Shown: positions 1 through 4,869 of the stretch, one piece after another | How positions within the stretch are numbered: the stretch's first letter is position 1 | How the letters are laid out: every line of letters begins with the position of its first letter | NCBI GenBank assembly: GCA_023255615.1 | Contig: JAHFLI010000061.1 | Coordinates: forward strand, 1-7,377 | Length of the DNA stretch: 7,377 nucleotides | Direction of reading: 5' to 3' | Source of the DNA: Candidatus Woesearchaeota archaeon | Lineage (GTDB): Archaea > Nanobdellota > Nanobdellia > Woesearchaeales > JACQSR01 | The notes under the pieces: model-generated | The model's input: the letters and a program-made list of their open reading frames with translations, nothing else | Told to the model about the DNA's origin: nothing | The model's database searches: none | Made by a program: the position numbers and the translations under genes

Positions 1-354
1 TTTCTTTTGATATCTCTTCTCGGGATGGTTCTCATTATTTTTCAATTTCATGGAAACATCTTCTATGTTCAGATGATTTTTCTTATCGCCCTCATAGGAC
101 TTGGTTTCCTTGGGCTTTTATCAGCGCTGCATCTTATGCGATGGGGCTCGATATTTCTTTCCGTTTCTTTTCTCATCATGATGAGTTATCTTTTTCTCTT
201 CTTTCTTTTTCGTAAAGAAGCATCGTGGATGTTTGGGATGACTCTTTTGAGTTCAATAGGGGGTTTTTTGATGGCCGTAGTTACCATTGGAAGGAAAGAA
301 GAAGTTCTGCATAGGCAAAAGACTTCTGAGGATCTTGAATCTCTTGAGAATTAA
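1..354 (+). CDS. Small polytopic membrane protein, 5' end probably outside the window
   Basis: The reading frame is open to the left edge. The first possible start inside the window is a TTG at 7, which has no visible promoter or ribosome binding site, so the gene is probably cut by the window boundary. The visible 117 residues are almost entirely hydrophobic, with about four membrane segments (counting from the TTG: roughly residues 1-14, 21-41, 47-68 and 74-94). A short charged cytoplasmic-type tail rich in Lys, Glu and Asp follows. No catalytic motif is visible and I do not recognise the family. Its stop codon overlaps the lspA stop codon on the other strand by 4 bases (TTAA, 351-354), so the two units converge with no room for a terminator between them. 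Function unknown. Confidence 0.6.
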   Translation, partial: FLLISLLGMVLIIFQFHGNIFYVQMIFLIALIGLGFLGLLSALHLMRWGSIFLSVSFLIMMSYLFLFFLFRKEASWMFGMTLLSSIGGFLMAVVTIGRKEEVLHRQKTSEDLESLEN

Positions 355-794
355 TTTTCTTTAGAGAATTGATAAATAAGGAGCACAACTCCGATGGAGA
401 TAGCACAGTCTGCCAGATTAAAAATAGGCCACACGTGAACATTAATAAAATCTACGACTGCACCTCGGAAAATACGATCAGTCAAATTCCCTAATGCCCC
501 GCCAAGAATGCATCCAATTCCTACTTGCGATACGCTCGCTTTTGGAATCGAATGATAAAAAAACAAGATCACCCCTATAATTATAAGAGTGACAAATGCA
601 AAGAGGATGTTGTTTCCTTGGAATAATCCAAACGTAATGCCTTCATTTGTTATGATTGAGAAAGAAAAGATTTTTGGAATAACATCTAATGAGTTTCCAA
701 TGCCTATTGTTGATATAAGAATGTATTTTACCGCCTGATCGGCCACAAAGATAACTGCAGCTATCCACAACGCAAGAACATTCTTTTTTACCAT
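351..794 (-). CDS. lspA: Signal peptidase II (lipoprotein signal peptidase)
   Basis: LspA is the membrane aspartyl protease that removes the signal peptide of prolipoproteins at the lipobox cysteine. At 147 residues it is close to the usual bacterial length. All family blocks are visible in order: ADQAVKY (18-24), NEGITFG (50-56), GGALGNLTDR (98-107), VVDF (113-116) and FNLADCAI (125-132). The expected catalytic pair is D115 and D129. Four hydrophobic segments fit the four-helix fold. It is the third gene of a minus-strand operon. Its ATG lies inside the end of the coiled-coil gene (7-base overlap, ATGGTAA), and only AAGG directly abuts the start, so translation is probably coupled to the upstream gene. 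Such genes are unusual in archaea and transfer from bacteria is likely. No lipobox protein is visible in this window. Confidence 0.93.
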   Translation of the reverse strand: MVKKNVLALWIAAVIFVADQAVKYILISTIGIGNSLDVIPKIFSFSIITNEGITFGLFQGNNILFAFVTLIIIGVILFFYHSIPKASVSQVGIGCILGGALGNLTDRIFRGAVVDFINVHVWPIFNLADCAISIGVVLLIYQFSKEN

Positions 795-1153
795 CCTTTT
801 CTTCTGTTCTGTTCAGACCGTGCAATTTGTTCTAGATTTTCCATCCGTTGGTTCAACGCATCGAGTGTTGCTTTCAGCGCATCCAACTTGCTTGAAACAA
901 CTTCAATGTTCTTATTGATGATTTCATTTTGTTGGGGATATGCAGGTTGAAATGATTGTGACTGAAAGGGATTAGCAGGAGGAGAGAAGGTAGGACGTTG
1001 TTGTTGGAAATAGTCATTTGATGGAGAAGCAAACTGATCTTGTCCGTCCTTTGATTCATATCCTCTTCCGAACTCTAAACCCAATTCTGGTTCTGGTCCC
1101 AAATCAAGCGAGGGTTCTTTTTTCCAGAATTTTAATTTATCCAGAAATCCCAT
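788..1153 (-). CDS. Hypothetical protein: amphipathic N-terminus, disordered middle, C-terminal coiled coil
   Basis: This is a 121-residue protein of no family I recognise. Three parts are visible. Residues 1-13 (MGFLDKLKFWKKE) form a basic amphipathic stretch able to lie on a membrane surface. Residues 14-75 are low-complexity: first an acidic Leu/Gly/Glu part, then a part rich in Pro, Gln, Phe and Ser, probably disordered. Residues 79-107 carry hydrophobic residues at 79, 83, 86, 90, 93, 97, 100, 104 and 107, an unbroken 4-3 heptad pattern predicting a coiled coil and self-association. There is no Cys, so it cannot be a lipoprotein substrate of its neighbour LspA. Its ATG overlaps the previous stop by one base (TGATG). 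A Shine-Dalgarno GAGGTGA at about 1160-1166 lies roughly 6 nt upstream, which supports this start. A structural or scaffolding role at the membrane is inference. Confidence 0.8.
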   Translation of the reverse strand: MGFLDKLKFWKKEPSLDLGPEPELGLEFGRGYESKDGQDQFASPSNDYFQQQRPTFSPPANPFQSQSFQPAYPQQNEIINKNIEVVSSKLDALKATLDALNQRMENLEQIARSEQNRRKGW

Positions 1154-1884
1154 CAGACTTCACCTCTAAATTTGTTTGCGCGATCCTCAATCTGATTTTT
1201 GATGTCTTCCAATCTTGAACGAAGAAAAGAGGTTGGAATTTCTTCCAAGAAACGGATAGCAGGAGTTTTTGGAAATACTTCGGCATTCCCTTCATTGATC
1301 GACAAAATAAGAGGTATGCCAAAAATATCATCACTATTCATAAATCTGTTCAACACGAAAAGCTTAAACAATGAAGGATCAGAAGGTTCGGTGACATGAA
1401 GTTGGGTGATTTGTTCAAAGAGTGTTTGTGGATCATTGGAGCGAAGAACAGATTTTAATTGGTCTTGGGTAATCTCATGCCCGTTTAACACTGTTTTTTG
1501 GGCAGTAATACTCTCTAATGCACTATCTTTAATGACGAAAATTTTGTAATACTGAACCTGATCAGAAAAATCGGTCTTATGTTGGTAAGGTTCTAATTCT
1601 GCTTGGGTCAATCCATTTGATGTATTGCCTTCAACAACATAACCCGTTTCAATCGTTCCATCTATCGATATGAGGAAAAGATTTTTTGAATCTCCGAGAT
1701 GATGTGAAATATCAGAAAAATCTTTTGACACTGAATAGCCGGTAATAAGAAGAATAATAACTCCTGAAACAAGAATGACCGTTACTAAAACAAGAAACGC
1801 TTTAATAATGTGGTGTATGAAAGAAAAAATAACTATTGTAGCAAAAATGATTACGATTAACCATATGGAAAACGGAAAATACAT
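1153..1884 (-). CDS. Hypothetical membrane-anchored protein with two N-terminal TM helices
   Basis: This 243-residue protein has two closely spaced hydrophobic segments at about 6-26 and 29-49, joined by a short HHIIK turn. A soluble domain of about 190 residues follows. The N-terminal hairpin puts both ends of the protein on the same side of the membrane; which side is not clear. The soluble part has alternating hydrophobic strands (around 68-84 and 112-119) and a charged helical end (about 210-240, rich in Arg, Glu, Asp and Lys). There is no Cys, no lipobox and no enzyme motif that I recognise. It is the first gene of the operon with the coiled-coil gene and lspA. A TATA element centred 26 nt before the ATG supports both this start and a leaderless mRNA. 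An envelope role is inferred from context only. Confidence 0.8.
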   Translation of the reverse strand: MYFPFSIWLIVIIFATIVIFSFIHHIIKAFLVLVTVILVSGVIILLITGYSVSKDFSDISHHLGDSKNLFLISIDGTIETGYVVEGNTSNGLTQAELEPYQHKTDFSDQVQYYKIFVIKDSALESITAQKTVLNGHEITQDQLKSVLRSNDPQTLFEQITQLHVTEPSDPSLFKLFVLNRFMNSDDIFGIPLILSINEGNAEVFPKTPAIRFLEEIPTSFLRSRLEDIKNQIEDRANKFRGEV

Positions 1885-1889
1885 AAGGT

Positions 1890-1916
1890 TTTCTTAAGAA
1901 ACCATTTATTTAAAGG
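1890..1916 (-). promoter_or_regulatory. Promoter of the envelope/lspA operon, with a 12-bp palindrome
   Basis: On the minus strand TTTAAATA (1914-1907) is centred about 26 nt before the ATG at 1884, the normal archaeal TATA-to-start distance for a leaderless transcript. Between the box and the start codon lies the perfect palindrome TTTCTTAAGAAA (1890-1901), which could be an operator. There is no Shine-Dalgarno sequence before this ATG. Confidence 0.6.
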
Positions 1917-1986
1917 TATTGCTTTTTCCAATGTGTCCTCTTCACTCGATCTCAAAAAGTATGTTCTATGTCAACACAATCAACAT

Positions 1987-2003
1987 AAAAAACATTTAAA
2001 AAA
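1987..2003 (-). terminator. Archaeal oligo-U terminator after S8e
   Basis: Directly after the S8e stop codon the minus strand reads two T6 runs (2003-1998 and 1992-1987) separated by five bases. There is no strong hairpin. Archaeal RNA polymerase terminates at such U-tracts, and the next gene downstream has its own promoter. Confidence 0.55.
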
Positions 2004-2384
2004 TTATGAAAGGAGAACTGCATTAATAATTCCGTCTTGACCAGGCCGTGAGGTAATTCGAGCTTTGCCGATATTGGTATCAACAACTGTTCCTTTGGTC
2101 ATAATATTTCTTCGAACAAGGTTTCTGTCAGCAGGGTTTTCAAGGACAGTTTTTATTGATGCTTGAACATAGGTCTTCGTTTTTGGATTAAAGATGTTTG
2201 CAATAGTAGATGAAAGTAATTTTCTCTTTTCATGACCACCGCGAACTCTCACTGGGCTGACCTTTCGTTCAGCAATTTTCGTAAAGGTCGGGTCTCTTCC
2301 TAATTCATAGAGTTTCTTCTTTCGAGAATGATGATATTTCTTTCCCGTTTCTTTTGCATATGCCTTTTGCTGAGAGCGTGCCAT
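2004..2384 (-). CDS. rps8e: 30S ribosomal protein S8e
   Basis: S8e is a small-subunit ribosomal protein found in archaea and eukaryotes but not bacteria. The 126 residues match archaeal S8e from end to end: MARSQ at the start, the basic region RKKKLYELGRDP (21-32), VRVRGG (45-50), the central NPKT (66-69), ENPADRN (82-88), RRNIMTKG (91-98) and the C-terminal block KARITSRPGQDGIINAVLL (107-125). The frame stays open upstream to 2495, but MARSQ is the family's usual N-terminus. A TATA element lies 26 nt before this ATG and there is no Shine-Dalgarno, so the mRNA is probably leaderless and starts at the initiator codon. The gene is divergent from the Sm-like/L37e operon, so translation genes are transcribed outward in both directions. 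Confidence 0.97.
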   Translation of the reverse strand: MARSQQKAYAKETGKKYHHSRKKKLYELGRDPTFTKIAERKVSPVRVRGGHEKRKLLSSTIANIFNPKTKTYVQASIKTVLENPADRNLVRRNIMTKGTVVDTNIGKARITSRPGQDGIINAVLLS

Positions 2385-2405
2385 GGAAATTCGAGGTAGT
2401 AATCG

Positions 2406-2420
2406 ATTTAAATAGGTTTC
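2406..2420 (-). promoter_or_regulatory. Promoter of rps8e (BRE/TATA)
   Basis: On the minus strand GAAACC (2420-2415, BRE-like) is followed by TATTTAAAT (2414-2406). The TTTAAA core is centred 25-26 nt before the S8e ATG at 2384. That places transcription initiation at or next to the start codon. Confidence 0.7.
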
Positions 2421-2440
2421 CTTTTTCCCCCTATGCTTAT

Positions 2441-2471
2441 CACATTGCAGGACCGAGCCGATAATAATGTG
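2441..2471. other. Spacer between the divergent rps8e and Sm-like promoters
   Basis: The 170-bp divergent region (2385-2554) holds the two promoters and no credible gene. The only extra structure I see is the 6-bp inverted repeat CACATT (2441-2446) / AATGTG (2466-2471) with a 19-nt spacer, between the two TATA boxes. This is short enough to arise by chance. A shared regulatory site is possible but unsupported. Confidence 0.25.
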
Positions 2472-2516
2472 CAAGGGATATTGAAAAACCCGCATTGGTT
2501 TTAGTCATTCAAAACC

Positions 2517-2524
2517 TTTATATA
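2517..2524 (+). promoter_or_regulatory. Promoter of the Sm-like/L37e operon
   Basis: TTTATATA is preceded by A-rich sequence (AAAACC) that can act as the TFB element. Its centre is about 34 nt before the ATG at 2555, which predicts a start near 2546 and a leader of roughly 9 nt. The GTGAT shortly before the ATG could give weak pairing to 16S rRNA. Confidence 0.6.
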
Positions 2525-2554
2525 CTCAATGGGGGTCCCTTCGATGTGATACTT

Positions 2555-2782
2555 ATGGAAGCAAGCAGACCTTTAGATGCTCTTAATCGGGCTCGTGACA
2601 AGCGAATTGTTGTTGAATTAAAGAATCAAAAGCAGCTCGTTGGAACCTTAAAGGCATTTGATATTCACATTAATGTCGTTCTTGAGAACGCTGAAGAGAT
2701 GGTTGACGGAGAAACCAAGAGGAAGCTTGGCGTTGTCTTTGTGCGTGGCGATACGATCATTTTGATTTCACCAGAAAAATAG
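2555..2782 (+). CDS. Archaeal Sm-like protein (LSm/SmAP1)
   Basis: This 75-residue protein is a single Sm fold. Archaeal Sm proteins form heptameric rings that bind U-rich RNA. The Sm1 motif spans about residues 17-48, with FDIHINVVLENAEE (35-48) carrying the D36/H38/N40 positions that line the RNA pocket in the family. The Sm2 motif spans 59-72, with the signature RGD at 64-66. The N-terminal RPLDALN (5-11) also matches the archaeal family. The frame is open upstream to 2495, but a start there would lie before the TATA box, and residue numbering to the family supports 2555. It is followed after 10 nt by L37e, a gene pairing widely conserved in archaea. Role: RNA chaperoning or RNA turnover, by family. 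Confidence 0.95.
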   Translation: MEASRPLDALNRARDKRIVVELKNQKQLVGTLKAFDIHINVVLENAEEMVDGETKRKLGVVFVRGDTIILISPEK

Positions 2783-2792
2783 AGGGACATAG

Positions 2793-2954
2793 ATGAAAGG
2801 AACTTCTTCTCACGGTAGAAAGTCTGGAAAGAAAAATATGATTCACTGCCGCAGATGCGGTAAGAGAACGTACCATTTTAGCAAGAAGAAATGTGCTTCT
2901 TGCGGATACGGAAAATCAAAAAGGATGAGATCCTATCGGTATTATAAGAAATAA
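2793..2954 (+). CDS. rpl37e: 50S ribosomal protein L37e (zinc ribbon)
   Basis: L37e is a small zinc-binding protein of the archaeal and eukaryotic large ribosomal subunit. The 53-residue frame starts MKGTSSHGRKSGKK, close to the usual archaeal N-terminus, and continues IHCRRCGKRTYH (17-28) and CASCGYG (34-40). The four zinc ligands C19, C22, C34 and C37 are all present. The C-terminus is basic and aromatic (MRSYRYYKK), as in the family. A Shine-Dalgarno GAGGG (2782-2786) begins at the last base of the Sm-like stop codon, 6 nt before this ATG, so the two genes share one mRNA and this start is well supported. Total length is normal. Confidence 0.95.
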   Translation: MKGTSSHGRKSGKKNMIHCRRCGKRTYHFSKKKCASCGYGKSKRMRSYRYYKK

Positions 2955-2955
2955 C

Positions 2956-3007
2956 TTTTTTAGTTTTCTGATGATATTTTCAATCAAGAGATATCCGATA
3001 TCTTTTT
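2956..3007 (+). terminator. U-tract and terminator-like hairpin after L37e
   Basis: T6 at 2956-2961 and T4 at 2964-2967 follow the L37e stop codon and could end transcription. Further on, AAGAGATAT (2986-2994) pairs with ATATCTTTT (2998-3006), including one G-T wobble, around a CCG loop and runs into T5. This looks like an intrinsic terminator. Its T-run is also the start of the tRNA promoter TATA box. Confidence 0.5.
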
Positions 3008-3011
3008 ATAA
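3003..3011 (+). promoter_or_regulatory. Promoter of tRNA-Leu
   Basis: TTTTTATAA is centred about 29 nt before the first tRNA base (3036). That predicts a transcript start around 3032-3034 and a very short 5' leader for RNase P to remove. Confidence 0.55.
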
Positions 3012-3035
3012 CAACTATCGTTGATTTAGTATTAT

Positions 3036-3153
3036 GCGGAGTTGCCGGAGTGGCCAAACGGGACAGGCTTAGGTGTGATGAGCAGAATTCTGCGATGAAC
3101 GAAAGACACCTGTTGGCTTAGTGCCTACGCAGGTTCGAACCCTGCACTCCGCA
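3036..3153 (+). tRNA. tRNA-Leu (anticodon UAG) with a 34-nt intron
   Basis: The acceptor stem is GCGGAGT (3036-3042) with ACTCCGC (3146-3152), 7 of 7 pairs, and the discriminator is A3153, as expected for Leu. The D stem is CCG (3045-3047) with CGG (3059-3061). The anticodon stem ACAGG (3063-3067) pairs with CCTGT (3109-3113) once the intron is removed. The loop is then C T TAG G A, giving anticodon UAG, which reads CUN leucine codons. A long class II variable arm (3114-3128) has GGC (3115-3117) paired with GCC (3123-3125). The T arm is GCAGG-TTCGAAC-CCTGC (3129-3145). CCA is not encoded. The mature tRNA is 84 nt. Ser is excluded by the discriminator and anticodon. Confidence 0.95.
3074..3107 (+). 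other. tRNA-Leu intron at position 37/38
   Basis: The boundaries follow from restoring the anticodon stem and from the canonical archaeal site between positions 37 and 38. A bulge-helix-bulge fits: 5' bulge GG|T (3072-3074), 3' bulge AC|A (3106-3108). The central helix pairs C3068-G3105, T3069-A3104 and T3070-A3103, with A35 facing A3102. One extra base (G3101) makes it slightly irregular. The internal hairpin 3075-3100 reads GT, GATGA, GCAG, an AATT loop, CTGC, GATGA, AC. Splicing would be by the archaeal tRNA endonuclease. Confidence 0.8.
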
Positions 3154-3162
3154 CTTCTTTTT

Positions 3163-3180
3163 CAGAAATGTTTATATAAA
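3163..3180 (+). promoter_or_regulatory. Promoter of the membrane protein gene at 3201
   Basis: CAGAAATG followed by TTTATATAAA (3171-3180) is a good BRE/TATA pair centred about 26 nt before the ATG at 3201. It begins only 10 bp after the tRNA, so the two genes are separately promoted. There is no Shine-Dalgarno, so a leaderless start is likely. Confidence 0.65.
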
Positions 3181-3200
3181 ATCGAGATACGGATAAATCT

Positions 3201-3566
3201 ATGATTGAATACATCATGGCCATTTTGTTGATCGTTTTTGTGATCTTTCTTCTCTTTCCACTTCTTTCTTCATTGCCAGCCTTTCTTATTAACTTTTTTA
3301 TTCTTGCTCTTTTGGCATTTAGAATTCCCGGAGATATCAAGAAACGAGGATTATATCCTTTTTATTTGCTTTCAACTCTTTTTACTACCATTATCTTCAT
3401 CTCGTATCCTTATCTTTCTTCATTTTTTAGTTTTCTTCATACCATCCTCTTGCTGAATGTGACTATAGCGACACTGCTGATTTTCCTTCTTGCTCATTGC
3501 TTTCATCTGCTCGTTGGGCTCTTTCCTTCTTCAAAGAAAGATTCTCATACTCATAAACACAAATAG
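3201..3566 (+). CDS. Hypothetical polytopic membrane protein with His/Lys-rich tail
   Basis: This is a 121-residue protein I do not recognise. It has about four membrane segments (roughly 4-22, 24-41, 53-71 and 82-107), many of them rich in Phe and Leu. A basic loop between the second and third (RIPGDIKKRG, 41-50) suggests a cytoplasmic side by the positive-inside rule. The C-terminus SKKDSHTHKHK (111-121) is short, basic and has three His, which might bind metal or be accidental. A TATA element 26 nt upstream supports the ATG at 3201 over the in-frame ATG at 3216. It stands alone between the tRNA and a convergent gene. No function can be assigned. Confidence 0.75.
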   Translation: MIEYIMAILLIVFVIFLLFPLLSSLPAFLINFFILALLAFRIPGDIKKRGLYPFYLLSTLFTTIIFISYPYLSSFFSFLHTILLLNVTIATLLIFLLAHCFHLLVGLFPSSKKDSHTHKHK

Positions 3567-3582
3567 GAACATTTAAGAATAA

Positions 3583-3613
3583 GTTCTTTCTTTAGAACAA
3601 GGTTCAGTTTTTT
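3583..3613 (+). terminator. Terminator-like hairpin and U-tract between convergent genes
   Basis: GTTCT (3583-3587) pairs with AGAAC (3594-3598) around a TTCTTT loop, and T6 follows at 3608-3613. The site lies just after the stop codon at 3566 and before the convergent gene's stop at 3650-3648. The U-tract is the more reliable signal in an archaeon. Confidence 0.45.
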
Positions 3614-3647
3614 CGTTAGGGGTCTCTTTTCCCGTTTTCTCGATAAT

Positions 3648-4046
3648 TTAGAACTGATGCTTGATAAGCTTTTCGTGTTCAGTGAGTCCCAATATACCCC
3701 CAATAATTCCAAGAATAGGGCCGATAAAGAATCCTGCTCCAAGAACAAACCCAACAACGCTCACCAAAAGGAGGAGAATGCTTCCACCTAAGCTATGGTG
3801 TTCTGTTCTCACCATGATGCTGCTCAAAAGGGTAAGCACAGCAACACTAAAATGAATAAAAATACTAAAGACAAAAATTCCGCTACCAAATTTTAACACA
3901 TTGGGATCAGTTGGATTGTTGTAATATCCTATTGTTTCAAACACTCCGAAGAGAATAATGATAAGACCAGCCAACAAGCTTAATACAAATGAAGGTAAGG
4001 TAATATCCTTAAGCTCTTCGTGAGAAATAATTGGTGACTTTGCCAT
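3648..4046 (-). CDS. Hypothetical four-TM membrane protein
   Basis: This is a 132-residue membrane protein with predicted segments at about 18-41, 56-79, 86-104 and 106-121. The last is a Gly-rich helix (GPILGIIGGILGL, 109-121) ending in a charged tail. The Gly-rich final helix resembles small DUF4064-like proteins common in bacteria and archaea, but I cannot confirm membership. The N-terminus is soluble and charged (residues 1-16). The start is well supported: a strong Shine-Dalgarno GGAGG (4057-4053) lies 6 nt before the ATG, with a second GAGGAGGA further up. It converges on the membrane gene at 3201 and diverges from the pseudouridine synthase. Function unknown. Confidence 0.78.
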   Translation of the reverse strand: MAKSPIISHEELKDITLPSFVLSLLAGLIIILFGVFETIGYYNNPTDPNVLKFGSGIFVFSIFIHFSVAVLTLLSSIMVRTEHHSLGGSILLLLVSVVGFVLGAGFFIGPILGIIGGILGLTEHEKLIKHQF

Positions 4047-4052
4047 AACGCG

Positions 4053-4096
4053 CCTCCTTTTCTTCTTTTTTCCTCCTCAAGCTTAATAAAGATTTC
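4053..4096 (-). promoter_or_regulatory. Promoter and ribosome binding site of the four-TM protein gene
   Basis: On the minus strand GAAATC (4096-4091) and TTTATTAA (4090-4083) form a BRE/TATA pair centred 40 nt before the ATG. A start near 4061 would give a leader of about 15 nt that contains GGAGG (4057-4053). This is the clearest leadered, Shine-Dalgarno-driven first gene in the window. Confidence 0.6.
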
Positions 4097-4116
4097 TGTT
4101 CTCTTCTCTGTAAAGC

Positions 4117-4124
4117 ATTATTAA
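4117..4124 (+). promoter_or_regulatory. Weak promoter of the pseudouridine synthase gene
   Basis: ATTATTAA is centred about 26-27 nt before the ATG at 4147 and would give a leaderless mRNA. The nearby GGAG (4125-4128) is too far from the ATG, about 18 nt, to be its ribosome binding site. The element is a poorer TATA match than the others in this window. Confidence 0.4.
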
Positions 4125-4146
4125 GGAGATCATCATAAAGAATAAA

Positions 4147-4842
4147 ATGGACCGTGTTCAGAAAATTCTTGCTAACGAAGGTATTTGCTCACGAAGGAAA
4201 GCTGAGGAGCTTATCCAACAAAAGCAAGTGAGAGTAAATGGAAAAATTGCAGTGATAGGACAAAAGGCTGATCTCGCAACAGATCGCATTCATGTAAATG
4301 GAGAACTGGTGATGCCTGTAAAAAAAAGATATATTATTCTCAATAAACCAAAAGGAATCATTTCAGAAGCACGTGATGCATTAGGAAGAGGTACGGTGGT
4401 TAATCTTCTGCGACAGAAAGGTGTCAAAGATTACCTTATTCCTGTTGATAAGATTGATCGGAACATGGAAGGGCTTATTTTGTTGACAAATGACGGTGAG
4501 ATTGCGCAGAGAGTCATGCATCCTCGTTTTGAGATACAAAAGACGTATCGTCTGAAGTTAAATAAGGTTCTTACTGACGGTCATGCAGAAAGACTTGAGA
4601 GAGGAATAGTCACCAAACAAAAGACGATGTTGCGACCAGTCCACCTCAAAAGAAGAGGCTTAATTGTTGAGATTTCAACTCATCAAAGTAAAGATCTTTT
4701 GTTTCATGTTCTCTCTGATCTTCACTATGAGATTATTTTTGCCGTTCGCATTTCTATTGGAACGGTAAACCTCCATGGATTAAAACCAGGTGATTATCGA
4801 GATCTTACGAAAGAAGAAATTGAGTGGTTTCGCCAACATTAA
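4147..4842 (+). CDS. RluB/RsuA-family pseudouridine synthase, divergent
   Basis: Members of this bacterial-type family turn specific rRNA uridines into pseudouridine. The 231-residue protein has an N-terminal S4 RNA-binding domain (1-60, with LANEGICSRRKAEELI at 8-23), then NKPKG (66-70). The catalytic block DKIDRNMEGLILLTNDG (101-117) has D104 as expected nucleophile. KTY (132-134) and the C-terminal block IGTVNLHGLKPGDYRDLT (204-221) also match. Two departures stand out: the Arg of the usual GRLD is K102, and the conserved arginine-rich EGRNRxVRR motif near the C-terminus is replaced by HQSKDLLFHV (179-188). Activity or target may therefore differ. Archaeal rRNA pseudouridines are normally made by Cbf5 with guide RNAs, so transfer from bacteria is likely. 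Confidence 0.88.
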   Translation: MDRVQKILANEGICSRRKAEELIQQKQVRVNGKIAVIGQKADLATDRIHVNGELVMPVKKRYIILNKPKGIISEARDALGRGTVVNLLRQKGVKDYLIPVDKIDRNMEGLILLTNDGEIAQRVMHPRFEIQKTYRLKLNKVLTDGHAERLERGIVTKQKTMLRPVHLKRRGLIVEISTHQSKDLLFHVLSDLHYEIIFAVRISIGTVNLHGLKPGDYRDLTKEEIEWFRQH

Positions 4843-4864
4843 TATATACCGCAATCTTTTTTTT
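4841..4864 (+). promoter_or_regulatory. folC promoter followed by a T8 tract
   Basis: AATATATA (4841-4848) overlaps the stop codon of the pseudouridine synthase and is centred 25-26 nt before the folC ATG at 4870, as for a leaderless mRNA. T8 at 4857-4864, inside the 27-nt gap, could end the upstream transcript. The two genes therefore need not form an operon although they are close. Confidence 0.55.
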
Positions 4865-4869
4865 AGGTC

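Noticed and set aside
643..1334. Additional overlapping frames within the lspA operon
   Set aside because: They are out-of-frame shadows of lspA and the two hypothetical genes, whose overlaps, Shine-Dalgarno and promoter give a coherent operon.
2385..2495. In-frame N-terminal extension of S8e by 37 residues
   Set aside because: The family starts with MARSQ at 2384, and the TATA element lies inside the would-be extension at 26 nt from that ATG.
2495..2554. Upstream non-ATG start for the Sm-like protein
   Set aside because: It would begin before the TATA box at 2517-2524, and the added residues do not match archaeal Sm proteins.
3075..3100. Box C/D guide RNA in the tRNA intron
   Set aside because: GTGATGA matches box C but there is no CTGA box D, and 34 nt is too short to hold a guide.
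3125..3340. Minus-strand frame of 71 codons over the tRNA 3' end
   Set aside because: It reads through the T arm of the tRNA and is antisense to the membrane protein gene at 3201; it has no promoter or ribosome binding site.
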